Positions 45,270 to 56,090 of a stretch of 64,000 nucleotides of DNA are shown piece after piece. A program made the position numbers and the translations under genes. A model generated the notes under the pieces. It was not told the DNA's origin. It worked only from the letters and a program-made list of their open reading frames with translations, and did no database searches. Numbering within the stretch: position 1 is the first letter of the stretch; the number at the start of each line of letters is the position of its first letter. This DNA is from Diogma glabrata (taxonomy: Eukaryota > Arthropoda > Insecta > Diptera > Cylindrotomidae), in contig OY856186.1 in assembly GCA_963693315.1 (NCBI GenBank), positions 302,104,144-302,168,143 of the forward strand, given 5' to 3'.

Positions 45270-46150
45270 ATGACTTTACATCTCTGTACGGTGTGATCAT
45301 TTGGTGAACTGCACTGTCCAGTGCTACAACGCCAATTCAAACGAAGAAGTTTATTCTACATTTTCTACCCCTTAGTCTTTCCATTTCTTGAGATAACACT
45401 CGTACTATACCATCATTGCTAGCTTAGTGTCATTTTGAATTCCAAATTTGGTAAGCCAGAACTGGTGCAGAGCTCAATCTTTTTTGAAGTTCCACTAACG
45501 CATTTTCTTACTTTTTCGTTCATTCAAATGCTTTATCCGTCCTTGTTAGCTTATGGAGCTCTTTGCAATATTTGCATATGCTGATACATAACATTGGTAG
45601 GAAATGAACAATCCTAGATAACTGCAATCCTGGACCACTGTTCATGTAAATTCTTGGGTCTTGGCCATTATTGTACTGCTGTGATCTTTTTCGGATCTAT
45701 GTGTTCACCATTTGTTGTCACTCTACGCCCCAAGTATAATACTTTCTCTCCAAACAGTGTACATTTCTTTGGACTTAATATGAGTCCTGTCCTTACATTC
45801 CTTTGGACTTAATTTAAGTCCATGACCCTTACAATTATGTTGTCAAATTACCCAAGACACGTTCCATTAAACTTTCAAATGCTGCTGGGACTCAGTACGA
45901 ATCGAATTGCAAAACATTAAATTCCCATAACCCATCTACCCATACTACACGCTGTCAATTATCGCTACCCTCCCTGCACTTCTACCTGCGACTAACCACT
46001 TTGCAGATCTACTGTTGACAACATTTGGACCTGCAAATGTTTCCAGGGTATCATCAATTCGAGGTAATGGGTAATTAATTTTTTGTTGCTGCATTCATTT
46101 TTCTGTAGTCAATGCAGAAATTGCAGAAATGTTGGGTAGCGAAAATCCAA
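45270..46150 (-). pseudogene. Gypsy-type reverse transcriptase relic
   Basis: Minus-strand reading from 46130 down gives an RT start with DYRKMNA and YPLPRIDDTLETFAG. After shifts come the LSPKKCTLFGEKVLYLG block, DPKKITAVQ-WPRPKN and finally SAPVLAY, the usual order from RT into the connection to RNase H. Stops and indels are frequent, and the YxDD box region is lost or unrecognisable. It lies on the opposite strand from the integrase relic at 42471, so it is a different insertion. Confidence 0.72.
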
Positions 46151-46289
46151 AATTCTACGCCCACGCCATGCTACCTGAGTAGCGCTAACAGAATCAGGTT
46201 GGTGTAGTTGGAAGGGGCAGAGTAAATATTGCTTATACTCAATGATTCTGCACCATGGTGAGTCATTGGCGCCATAAAACCAATGCAAC

Positions 46290-46450
46290 TCAAGCGTCTG
46301 TTCTCCATGTTAGGGGCGGCTTGGAGCGGGCGTCTGTTTTGGATCAAGCGATTCGCTATATAAACGCGTAACAACCGTCTGTTCTGCATGTTAGGGGTGG
46401 TTTGGAGCGGGCGTCTGTTTTTGATCAAGCGGCTCGCTATATAAAAGTGT
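46290..46450. repeat. Two 76-bp tandem repeats with TATA-like ends
   Basis: CGTCTGTTCT and then GGAGCGGGCGTCTGTTTT, GATCAAGCG and GCTATATAAA occur twice, ending near 46362 and 46445. It lies 190 bp upstream of the LINE reading frame and could be promoter monomers of that LINE. Confidence 0.6.
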
Positions 46451-46642
46451 AAAAAGGTTGTTTCTGGTGACCTTAAGATGCAAAACGAACCCATTCACGA
46501 AAATTTGGGTTGGGCGAAGGACTAACACCTCATTTCCGTAAAAAATTATTTATCATGTATGTGCACTGTACACTGACCTCGGATTATCTCCGACTCATTT
46601 AAAGAACGACCTCGGAAACTGTACCCGGACTACGATTTAAAA

Positions 46643-49240
46643 ATGGGAACCTGGAACGTGCTTGGCCTTAGAAGACCAGGATATCTACTAAAACTTACAA
46701 ACAAAATCGATAGCTACACACTAGATATAGTGGAATTACAAGAACTAAGGTGGCCAGGGAGTGGAATCTACGAAACAGCCAGGGGATACACTCTCTACTA
46801 TTGCGGTCATGAAAACGGAGGAGAATTTGGAGTTGGCTTTCTCATACATCGTCACGTGAATCAACATGTTATCGACTTTTGCCAAATTAATATGCACAAT
46901 GAGAATCCGCACGCAAAAATTTTATGTAACGATCATCAATGTGCACCTACTGAAGACAAAGCAGATGACGTTAAAGACCTGTTCTTTCTAGAACTCGAAG
47001 AAGTCATCAGTAACATCCCACGGCACGATATAAAAATCGTGGTAGGTTACTTCAATGCTCAAATTGGTAGAAGTTCAGAACTTCAAACACATATCGGCCC
47101 TAACAGCCTGTATCATACTAGTAACAATAACGGTTTTCGCGCAGCTGAGCTGAGTATGATGTATGATCTAGTAATATCTAGCACTTTCTTCCCTCATGAG
47201 AGAATTCACAAGGCAACGTGGAAATCAACTGACGGAAGAACGGAGAATCAAATCGATCACGTCATGATTTCTAAGAGACACTCTACAAATGTAACTGGCG
47301 TTCGATCATATAGAGGTGCTGACATGGACACCGATCATATGCTTGTCATCTTTAAGTACAAGTGCAAGTAACTATCTACATTTAATAGACAAGCAAAAAA
47401 GACCGTGCGCTGGAATGTCGAAGCATTTAAACACCTGGAAACACTGAATAGATATCAGGAAATTGTAACGAAAAGCATAAAAGAGCATGACATCCCGCTT
47501 GAGATGCCATTAAACATAAAAAAAGAATGGCAAACGCTTCAATCAACCATCATATCCGCAGCACAAACTACAATCGGAAAACGGCCACCGAAATCACGTA
47601 ACGAATGGTTTGATGACGAGTGCCGCGTAAGCGTTGAGCAAAACAAAAACTGCGAAAAATGGTTAACAAGGAACACCCGAAGCACCCAAACTGATCATAT
47701 ATGCACCAGAAAAGCTTCAGCAAAACCCCTACGGAAAAAGAAACGCGAGCACATGAAGAGCTGCATCGAAAACATCAACCAACATGCGGTCAATGAAAAT
47801 TCGAAAGAATGCTTTGCCAGTTCGTGAAATATGACAAAAGATTTTCACCCAAGATCTACAGCCATCAAAAATGGAAACAACGAGCTTACAAAAAGTGAAC
47901 ATGATGTGCTGGCAGTGTGGCGATCCCACTTTCAAGACCTACTGAATAGGACGAATGAATTTCATCCTATTAGAGCAATTGCTCCGTCAAGTGAGGAGAT
48001 TTTTGCCCCTTACCCGACAATAGAAGAAGTGGAAGCTGCCATCAAAAAATTAAAAAATGGTAAATCACCAGGTATCGATGGATTCCCTGCACAACTATTT
48101 AAAAATGGAGGATGGAGCAGCTCTGGTCTCACGTATATATGATCTGATTCTCGCAATCTGGGACCAAGGAGATCTACCTGCTGGATGGAAAACAGCTCTC
48201 ATTGTTCCGCTACATGAAAAAGGTGACAGCCTAAAGTCTGCGAATTATCGTGGCATCGCACTGTTGAGCACTGCATATAAAATACTAGCTAATGTCGTAC
48301 TTGCTCGGCTCATCCCGTTTGCCGAATCTATCATCGGCGACTATCAATGTGGTTTTTGCCCCAACCGTTCAACCACAGATCAATGTTTTCCCTTAAGGAT
48401 GATTCTGGAAAAATGTTGGGAGTACAACATCAGCATTCACCAGCTCTACGTTGATTTCAAGCAAGCAGCTGATAGCATCATCCGCGACAACCTCTGGTCC
48501 GTACTCATATGCCTTGGTATTCCAGCGAAACTTGTTTCTCTGTGCAAACTCACAACATCGGGATCAAACTGTAGAATAGTAATCGAAGGGTCAGTTTCTG
48601 ACTCTTTTGATATAACATCAGGTGTTCGACAAGGTGATGCACTCGCGCCCGTACTATTTAATTTGGCGCTGGAGCACGCGATAAGAAAAAGCCGAATCGA
48701 GGCACAAAACTGCATATTTAGCAAATCTATTCAAATTCTTGGCTATGCAGATGATATTGCACTTCTCGGACGTAGACCAAGCGATGCTAAGGATAGTCTC
48801 TCTTAGCTTGAAAGAAATGCTAAACGACTTCAACACCGGCAAGATTAAACTTTTAACAACATCGACGAACATACCTCCCGGCAATCTGAATACTGGCGAC
48901 TATAAAGTAAAACTTGTAGAAAACTTTAAATACCTCGGGTCTGTAATAACACGGTCAAATGACATGCAGGCAGATATCAAAGCCCGTGTCTCTGCCGCAT
49001 ACAGAGCTTTTTACGCATACTTAAAACTTTTGCGATCAAAACATCTTTCGCAGTCGTGCAAACTAACACTTTACAAAGCATTAATCTGACCTGCGCTTAC
49101 CTTTGGAAGTGAAAGCTGGACACTGACTTCTTCAGATTGTAGAATTCGAGAGGATACGAACAATTTATGGTCCATGTAAAGTTGCTGAAAATCAGTATAG
49201 AATCCGAATGAATCATGAAAGCTCTATGAACTATCCGATT
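46643..49240 (+). pseudogene. RTE-like non-LTR retrotransposon, endonuclease and RT, broken
   Basis: The order is an apurinic-type endonuclease followed by RT without RNase H or zinc knuckle, which points to RTE-like LINEs. The endonuclease (46643-47371) has GTWNVLGL at the start, ELQELRW, a VVGYFNAQIG block and TENQIDHVMISKR, with a short internal deletion. TAA at 47369 and TGA at 47825 interrupt the frame. RT follows in three frames: NGKSPGIDGFPAQLF (47831-48142), NYRGIALLSTAYKILA and GVRQGDALAPVLFN and then LGYADDIALL (48057-48806, catalytic YADD at about 48744-48755), and YLGSVIT onward (48739-49089). After a stop, LTFGSESWTLT and YRIRMNHE continue to about 49240. It is dead, but domain order is complete. 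Confidence 0.85.
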
Positions 49241-49246
49241 TTAATA

Positions 49247-49560
49247 TAAGGTGTTGTGTTATATAGGAATAACAATATGTGTCAGAACAACACATACGTT
49301 GATGAAATTAAAGACCTAGGTCGCACAACAACATGCGTTCGGAGGTTTTAATAAACCCCTTTTTTATTTTTGTGTGGATTGAACGTCCTCGAAACTATCG
49401 ATTCGGGTAAAGCATTCCATTTGTACGATGAACGAAGAAAGAAGTGCTTTTGCATTTTGTTACTACAACGGTGAGTGATCTCTACAGTTTGACTGTTTGT
49501 ACAAACCGATTGACGAGTGAAACGGCGAAGGTAACAAAATAATGGTCAGATAATGCAGTT
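49247..49560 (-). pseudogene. LINE 3' end, copy 3
   Basis: Minus-strand YKWNALPESIVSRTFN follows a QTVEITHR block. The tail shares GTGTTGTGTTATA and CAATATGTGTCA with copy 2 at 34358. It directly abuts the end of the RTE-like relic, suggesting insertion beside or into it. Confidence 0.68.
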
Positions 49561-51489
49561 ACGTTGACCTCACTCATAAAACGACAAGAAAATTTTTGGG
49601 AATTCCCGTGATGACGCATATTAATTACAAAAAGTAAATTTTTATATGAAATCTACCTCAAAAACAAAACCCAATGAAGATCATTGACCATTTTTCCAAA
49701 CATCTGTTTAAATGAAGAAAATGAAGAAAAAAAAAATAAAATAAAATAAATAAATAGACACAACAATAAATCAACCAATACCATCAATTGTCACTTTGAA
49801 ACAATAAAAATGTAAAAGGATTTAATTTAGGCGCCAAAATTATTATTTTGCTAAAAATATTTTTAGTCGGTTAATCTTCTTTTAATTTTTTTTCTAGTTT
49901 TTGCATCCTTTATAAAAAAATGAAAACAATAGTAAAAGAGTAAGTACATGTATGTATGTAATTAGAAAATCGAAAATACATATAAAAAATTTGAAGCTGA
50001 TAAATTTGTGAAGTGAAGATTATTATAGTCGGCAATAAATGTCAACCGAGATATATTTTTTCAATAAAAGAGTGATTAATGATTCGAGATAATGAAGATT
50101 TCCACATTTGGAAATGCCGTCAATTGTTTCACCAATACATGTAAGATATGTAATGTATGCAAAAACATTCGAAACAGAACGTTTGATATTCATCCGTTTA
50201 AATCAAACCAAGCTTTTTTCTGGAGTACCAGTTCATTAGCGAGAGTCAATTTAATATGACGGATATTCACAACTAACGCACATACACAAAATTATTTCAA
50301 ATGCGGCAAATATCCGATTCCAGATTCGATAAAGATTTGTAAGAAGTTGTGACGAAAAATTTGTAGCATGAGCTTTCCAGAACACTGAATCCTAATTCGG
50401 AATGCATGAGAGGCCACTCAAAGTGATATCATAAAGGATTTAGTCAGTTACAGGAAATTCAGTTACAGGAAATGATGAATATCCTTTATATAAAAGAAGT
50501 TCGGCAGCAGATGGCGTAAAGTTAACAACATATAGATATGCAAAACGGGAACATGGAAATAGTTCCATACACATGGATGGTTGTTCCATATCATTCCTTT
50601 GCTATCAAGAACATACAGAGCGCACATAAACATGGAATACGGTATCTCCGTGAAATCAGCCAAATACGTTAGTTAGTAAATACGTTAATAAAGGCAGCAA
50701 CATTTCAGTTTTTAGCGTGCTACAATAAAGCAGCAAGAGCACTGAAGTAGTGGTATGAGTACTTTATTATCCTAAACATGAATGAAGTCCAAATATTTTT
50801 CTTTTAGCAGTACATTTAGAAAATAACATACGCATCTATATCACATCTGTAAATATGCAACAAAACGCCTTGAATCTATTGCATACAACTTTAACCACTT
50901 TCTTTGCCATATGTCAAAATAACGCGATGCGAATACACTGCCGTATTCGGAAATACCTACGTACCTAACATGGAATCCGAATAAAAAATTATTTATACGA
51001 GGTAAAAAAAAAGCGAGTCGACGAATAATCTGCTATATTAATAAAAACTGCGATATGCAGAATGTACTCCATCCCAAACAAGGTAAATGTATCTTTTTTC
51101 GCATGTTATAAGTAAATGTGCGTTCTAGCAATTGAGAATTGTCAACGACGTTACACATGTCAATTTCTGCATTGCATGTCAAACACCGCATTTATTTTAA
51201 AACCACCGACACTGGGATGTATGCATTAACGACACGTGCAGCACATCACCTCCAAACTAAGTTCGCGCTTTGTTTGAAATCATATTGACCGCATACTCTC
51301 CTTCATCTACAAGAACGTTTTGGAAAAAATATAAATCGCACATGGTTGAGGATCGTAGTATTCGCAGACTTCGTTCTCTAAATAAAATATATAAAAAAAT
51401 ATTTATAAAACCTTGGGTGTTTTAAACATTAAAAGAATAATTATTTAATTACTTTAATAATTAAGTCATCAAACCGAAATGCTTTCCAT
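49561..51489. other. No gene recognised
   Basis: 50100-51350 is less AT-rich and has short repeated phrases (acatggaatacgg, aaatacgttaataaagg), but no domain could be read on either strand. Confidence 0.5.
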
Positions 51490-52190
51490 TGCAGTAGGTT
51501 TACAAATATACTAAAAAACCATCAAACTTATTCAACCATTCAAAATACCAAAACACTAAACGATTTATAAACAAAAATAAGTTCAATCATTCTCAAAACA
51601 GAATTACAATCATTACAACAACAAAAAATTATTCTTTACCCACCTTCCATCAATTATTAATTAACCATAATATCTGAAAAGAAATAAAATCCTTTTTTTT
51701 TTCTTATTTTAAAACACCAAAAACAATACCCAAATTCAAATATTTTATTTTACCTACCATATAATTGAACCAAATTTTTATATGAAACGCATTTACAAAT
51801 CTTCAAAACGAACTCAATTCAATTTCAATAAAAAAAACTTCAACAAAAATCGAAATAGTTGCCGGGCAATGTTTAAAATTTTCGCTCGATGAGCGATATC
51901 AATAGCAACATGCCAGCCATTAGTTGCAATACCGGCCATATTGCCGAAATATATGGATTGCCGGGCAATACGAAAATATTGCCGAGAATGTTTTTGAATT
52001 TGGGCAATATTGCCCGGCAATGATTGCCAGCCACACATTGCCGTAAAAAGTTGCTCGTTTACATGCTATTTTACAAGTATTTTGTTAAAACATTGCCGGG
52101 CAATATTGCTGAAAATATTGCCGGGCAATATTTTCAGCAATATTGCCCGGCAATACGTATTTTTAGTTGCTCGTTTACAGGCTCCTTTAA
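51490..52190 (-). repeat. TTAA-flanked TTGCCCGGCAAT-rich repeat, right copy
   Basis: Inverted relative to 43669-44232. The outer end reads GTTGCTCGTTTACAGGCTCC then TTTAA. It has an extra 130-bp outer block (a foldback of TATTGCCCGGCAATATTTTC) and a second internal GCATGTAAACGAGCAAC, so one terminus has been duplicated. The inner end diverges from the left copy at about 51490. Confidence 0.8.
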
Positions 52191-52439
52191 AGTGATCGCG
52201 TTCTGAATTGAAAATTTAAATAAATATATTAAATATATCTTTCTTGTTTTTTTAATTATAACAATAGTGTGTGATAAATATATAAAAATAGAGATACTAC
52301 AATATAAATTATTTTCTTTCTCATCAAAAATGTTTTCCTTAATTTAATTTAACCACACAAAAGAATTTTACTAATTAACCTACATAAAACAATTTCAAGT
52401 TTTATGATTCTCCTAACAACAGAAGTCTTCTGCTAATAT

Positions 52440-52745
52440 TTAGCAAGTAACTTTTATATTTTAACACGGTTGACTGTCTCATTTCAGAAGGTGCAGTGCA
52501 AGTAATTATAAGAAAATTTGATGAACCAACAGTAGAAGAGAAAATATCAGTAAAAAAACAATCAGTTGCTCTGCATGAATTGATCCGCGTAGAAACAAAA
52601 TGTTTAGACAAATGGTTTAGAGAGTAAATAGGTATAAGGAAACGAACAGTTGTAAAGGATACATTGATACACGTAGAAGACAGCTGTTCAGACTTTAACG
52701 GGGAAACAGCTTCGCAACAAATCATTTATGTAGACAGAAACATGT
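52440..52745 (+). other. Possible coding relic, unidentified
   Basis: After a 3' splice-like TGTCTCATTTCAG at 52473-52485 the plus strand reads about 45 codons, starting EGAVQVIIRKFDEP and ending KWFRE. After one TAA it reads about 40 more, ending IIYVDRNMYY. The composition is protein-like and richer than the surroundings, but I recognise no family. It could be an exon or an old transposase piece. Confidence 0.3.
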
Positions 52746-53171
52746 ATTATTAATTGATATTGTAACGTAAAAAAGCAATTTTATGTTTGCTGGAATTTAA
52801 AGGCCGGAACCGAAATAAAATAGCAAATCATTAGCGAATTTCTTTGAATTTTATTTTAGAATAAAATCGAAATAGACCATCATTAAAATCATTTAGAAAA
52901 AAAATACTAAAACCAAAACCAAAATTGTATATTAAAAAAAGCTAAAAACAAAACCATTAAAAATAATTGAAGTTTGCAGCTCTGGATAGAACCATCATAC
53001 GTAAACGTTATTGTATCTTTGAAAATGTATATAAATTTAAAATAAAATAAAATAAAATTCAAGATTTTATTAAGATTTTTATCTACACGATAGCAATAGA
53101 TAGAACTGAATGTTTTCAATTGATTAGAATGAAAAATTGCTTTGAAAAGCGAAAGACAAAAATTGACACTA
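52746..53171. other. No gene recognised
   Basis: AT-rich DNA. Confidence 0.5.
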
Positions 53172-53250
53172 AAACAATTTTTTGTCTCGTCGCTGGTCGA
53201 GTGGGATAAATGATTAGCCATAAACTCTGATCAGAAGGTTCGACTTGTCT
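53172..53250 (+). repeat. tRNA-like sequence, possible SINE head
   Basis: GTCGCTGGTCGAGTGGG (A-box-like) and AGGTTCGACTTG (B-box-like) lie about 45 bp apart, with CTCTGATCAG between, as in 44425-44520. The T-arm does not close as a normal tRNA. Confidence 0.4.
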
Positions 53251-55045
53251 CGACTCTTACTGAAAATGCATAGGGTAAAAATGTAAAACGATTTTTTTCT
53301 CTCAAAATTTAAGTTCTTCGAACTAAATTTTGAACAAACTCATTCCAATTCACGCATTAGTTTATGTTCCACAAATTAAAATAAATTATTAATTCAAAAC
53401 AATATTACTCTATTTAAAGATTATTTTCCGTTCGTTTTACAATACATTTTATTACAAACATTATACGAAACATTTCCATATTTTCCCACATATGTTTATA
53501 TTATTCTTGATAAAATTCCAACCGCATTGTAAAATTTTCCTATATTACTTTTCTAATCCGCAACAATTATGAACATAATTTATTTTCTATGCAGAAAGTT
53601 CATATGAAAATATTTTTTCCATTTAAGTTTCACTACGAAATTCTTCTAAATTGAATTTTCAAAGATTTTCCATTTTTCCATATTCCCTACAATATACTAC
53701 TTCTGTTTTCTTATCTTATTTGTTTCGTATCCTTTATGTCATAAAACATGTTTTGATAAGTTTTATTATATTTTTTCTTCGTTTTATTATTTAAAGCTTA
53801 AGTAGATGAAAGCTGTTATATAAATCGTATTCTCTTTGGATATTTCAATAACCAAAAAAAAAATATTTTTCGTTTTTCTATTTTCTTGTTAACAAACAAG
53901 AAGAGCAAAAATAAGAAAAGAATTATCTTAAAAATTGATTTAATTTTAAAATATAAAGTAATAATATTCGAAAGAAAAACGAACAGATTAAGTTTTATTT
54001 GAAGCATGTGTCGTTATTTCTAAGGAAAATTATTTAAAATGGATTTTTATGGTGTGTGATAGTAATAAAATTGAATCTTTTTTTGTTGTTGGATTTGAAC
54101 GTTGTTACATAGTGTGTTTGCAGATCAAGAGTATTGAAAAGGTCAGATCAAATGATTTCGAGGATTGATTTCTCTTGTAAATTTGATTCTCTTGTGAATC
54201 TGAGAGTTTAACTATTTTAACGTCTATCTTTCTGAGCACCGTGTTAGCACTGACAAGAATGTATTCTCATTCGAGAGGCGCCTAGGACGACAACATTTTA
54301 GGGACCGCAATATTTTAAAGGCTGGATAATTTAAAAAAAATTAAAATTTCAAAATCAATTTAATTTAGTTTTGCGTATAGTGTTTAAAATAATTGTTAAA
54401 ATATTAGTCAAAAATTATTAATTATTAAATTATTTAAAAAAGGGTTTGTAAAATATTTTGCAAGTATTACTATTCTCTTTTTTGGTGCCGAATATGTTCC
54501 ATAGAAGAAGTTGTCGAATTTTGTCCATAGAAGACAAATTGTCACATTTTCTGCACCTAAAAAAAATTGGATTAATGAATCGTTTACTCATTTGTAAAAT
54601 TTAGCATTATCCATTAGATAGAAAACATGATTTGGATTGACCGTAGATTTTTGAAATGGTAATCTATAGATGTTTTTTTGTCTTCAATGTGTCTTCATCA
54701 CAAACAGAACATTTGTACTGATTATGCATGCACTATCAAAACTTTTGAAAAATTTAGCGTAATTGAAAAACCAACAATTTTTTTCAATTTTATCATTTTC
54801 CCAATTTTTTCAGGAATCTTGAACAGATCCAGAAACTTCAAAACCCTTGTATTTGGTACAATTCGTTGAATGTGGACTCGAGTCCAATTGACTGGGCTGG
54901 TTCATTTACTCCGCCAAAAACCAAATCTCTAATAAATTCGGAATCATATAAATATTTCTAAAATAAAGTTCGATCCATTATTGGAGATCGAACATTATTT
55001 GTTTGGCCAGTTTTCTTCACCTTCAAATACAGAATAAAACTATAG
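53251..55045. other. No gene recognised
   Basis: AT-rich DNA. 54490-54545 contains ccatagaaga twice. The short ORFs have no recognisable content. Confidence 0.5.
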
Positions 55046-55050
55046 ACATT

Positions 55051-56090
55051 ATTATACAGGCCCTGATACGGAGCCAGTTATTATGTTGGACCTTTGTTAA
55101 CTAATATATTTAAAAGGAATTTACCCGGGATAAAATCGAATCGTAAATTTGGGAATCTCTTAAATTTTATATAATTAGCCTGACATTCCAAAGAGAATAA
55201 TTAAACTAAAACCAATATATATATTTACAATAAATACCTTAAATTATTAACTGTTGATTGATGATCCCCTTTTCACTTCCAGTATAGTTTCCTATTACCA
55301 AAGTTTAATTTCCAAAACTCAACAGCATCTGATTTTGTTATACGAAATTGATCACCAGCAAAAAATAGATCCTTTCGAGCGAGGTTCCTGGCACATAAAA
55401 CTATTATTCGTATTTTTTTTGTGCCCCATTGCGGCGTGAATATTCCAATTTGTTCGTAATTCAAATAAAAATTATAAGTTGATTTACGAACCAACATTTA
55501 TTATACATTTTTATTAAAGTTGTTTAAAGAATTAAGTTCATATTTCGCATGTGACACTAATGTAAATGAATTACGATAATTTTTTAATTCATTCGAAAGA
55601 TTTACATAATTTTTCAGTATCACTTTAAAATTATTTTGTGATATATTTTGTATACACAATAATCGATACATTTTAATATGTTGTTATCATTTCACTTATT
55701 ATAACTACTTTTATTTGTTTGATTTAATGTTTAATAACAAAAACAATTGAACATTTTCTTTTGAAAAGCAACAATGGAATCAATCTTTTTTAAATTGCAA
55801 AATGTGATTTTGCTTTTGACATCTCATGATGTCAAAACAAAATCGGGTAATCTTCAAAATTCAGCAATGATTAACAACGACATCTGTTCATTAGTATTGG
55901 AAATAAAAATTTAGTACGTTCGTTGGCTTTTTATAATATATTCAAAATCAATTAGCAGTTAAGTTGGGAAAATTTTAAAAGTACTATTAATGTAAAAATG
56001 AACGGAAATTAATGTAATACATTTCTATTGAATTGAAAACAAAGAGGAATTTGATTTCATTATTGTTTTGCGATTATTGCGATCGTTACA
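55051..56090 (-). repeat. 3' LTR of the non-autonomous element
   Basis: No difference from 59694-60733 was noticed. Its left outer end is ATTATACAGGCCC and its inner end GATCGTTACA. The shared 61- and 74-residue ORFs inside it are not genes. Confidence 0.88.

Noticed and set aside
46230..46290. TGGCGCC primer site (gtcattggcgccataaaacc) of an LTR element
   Set aside because: No LTR edge or matching downstream repeat was found; the 7-base word alone is too weak.
55254..55439. 61-residue ORF duplicated at 59897-60082
   Set aside because: Part of the LTR pair, antisense to the element, not a gene.
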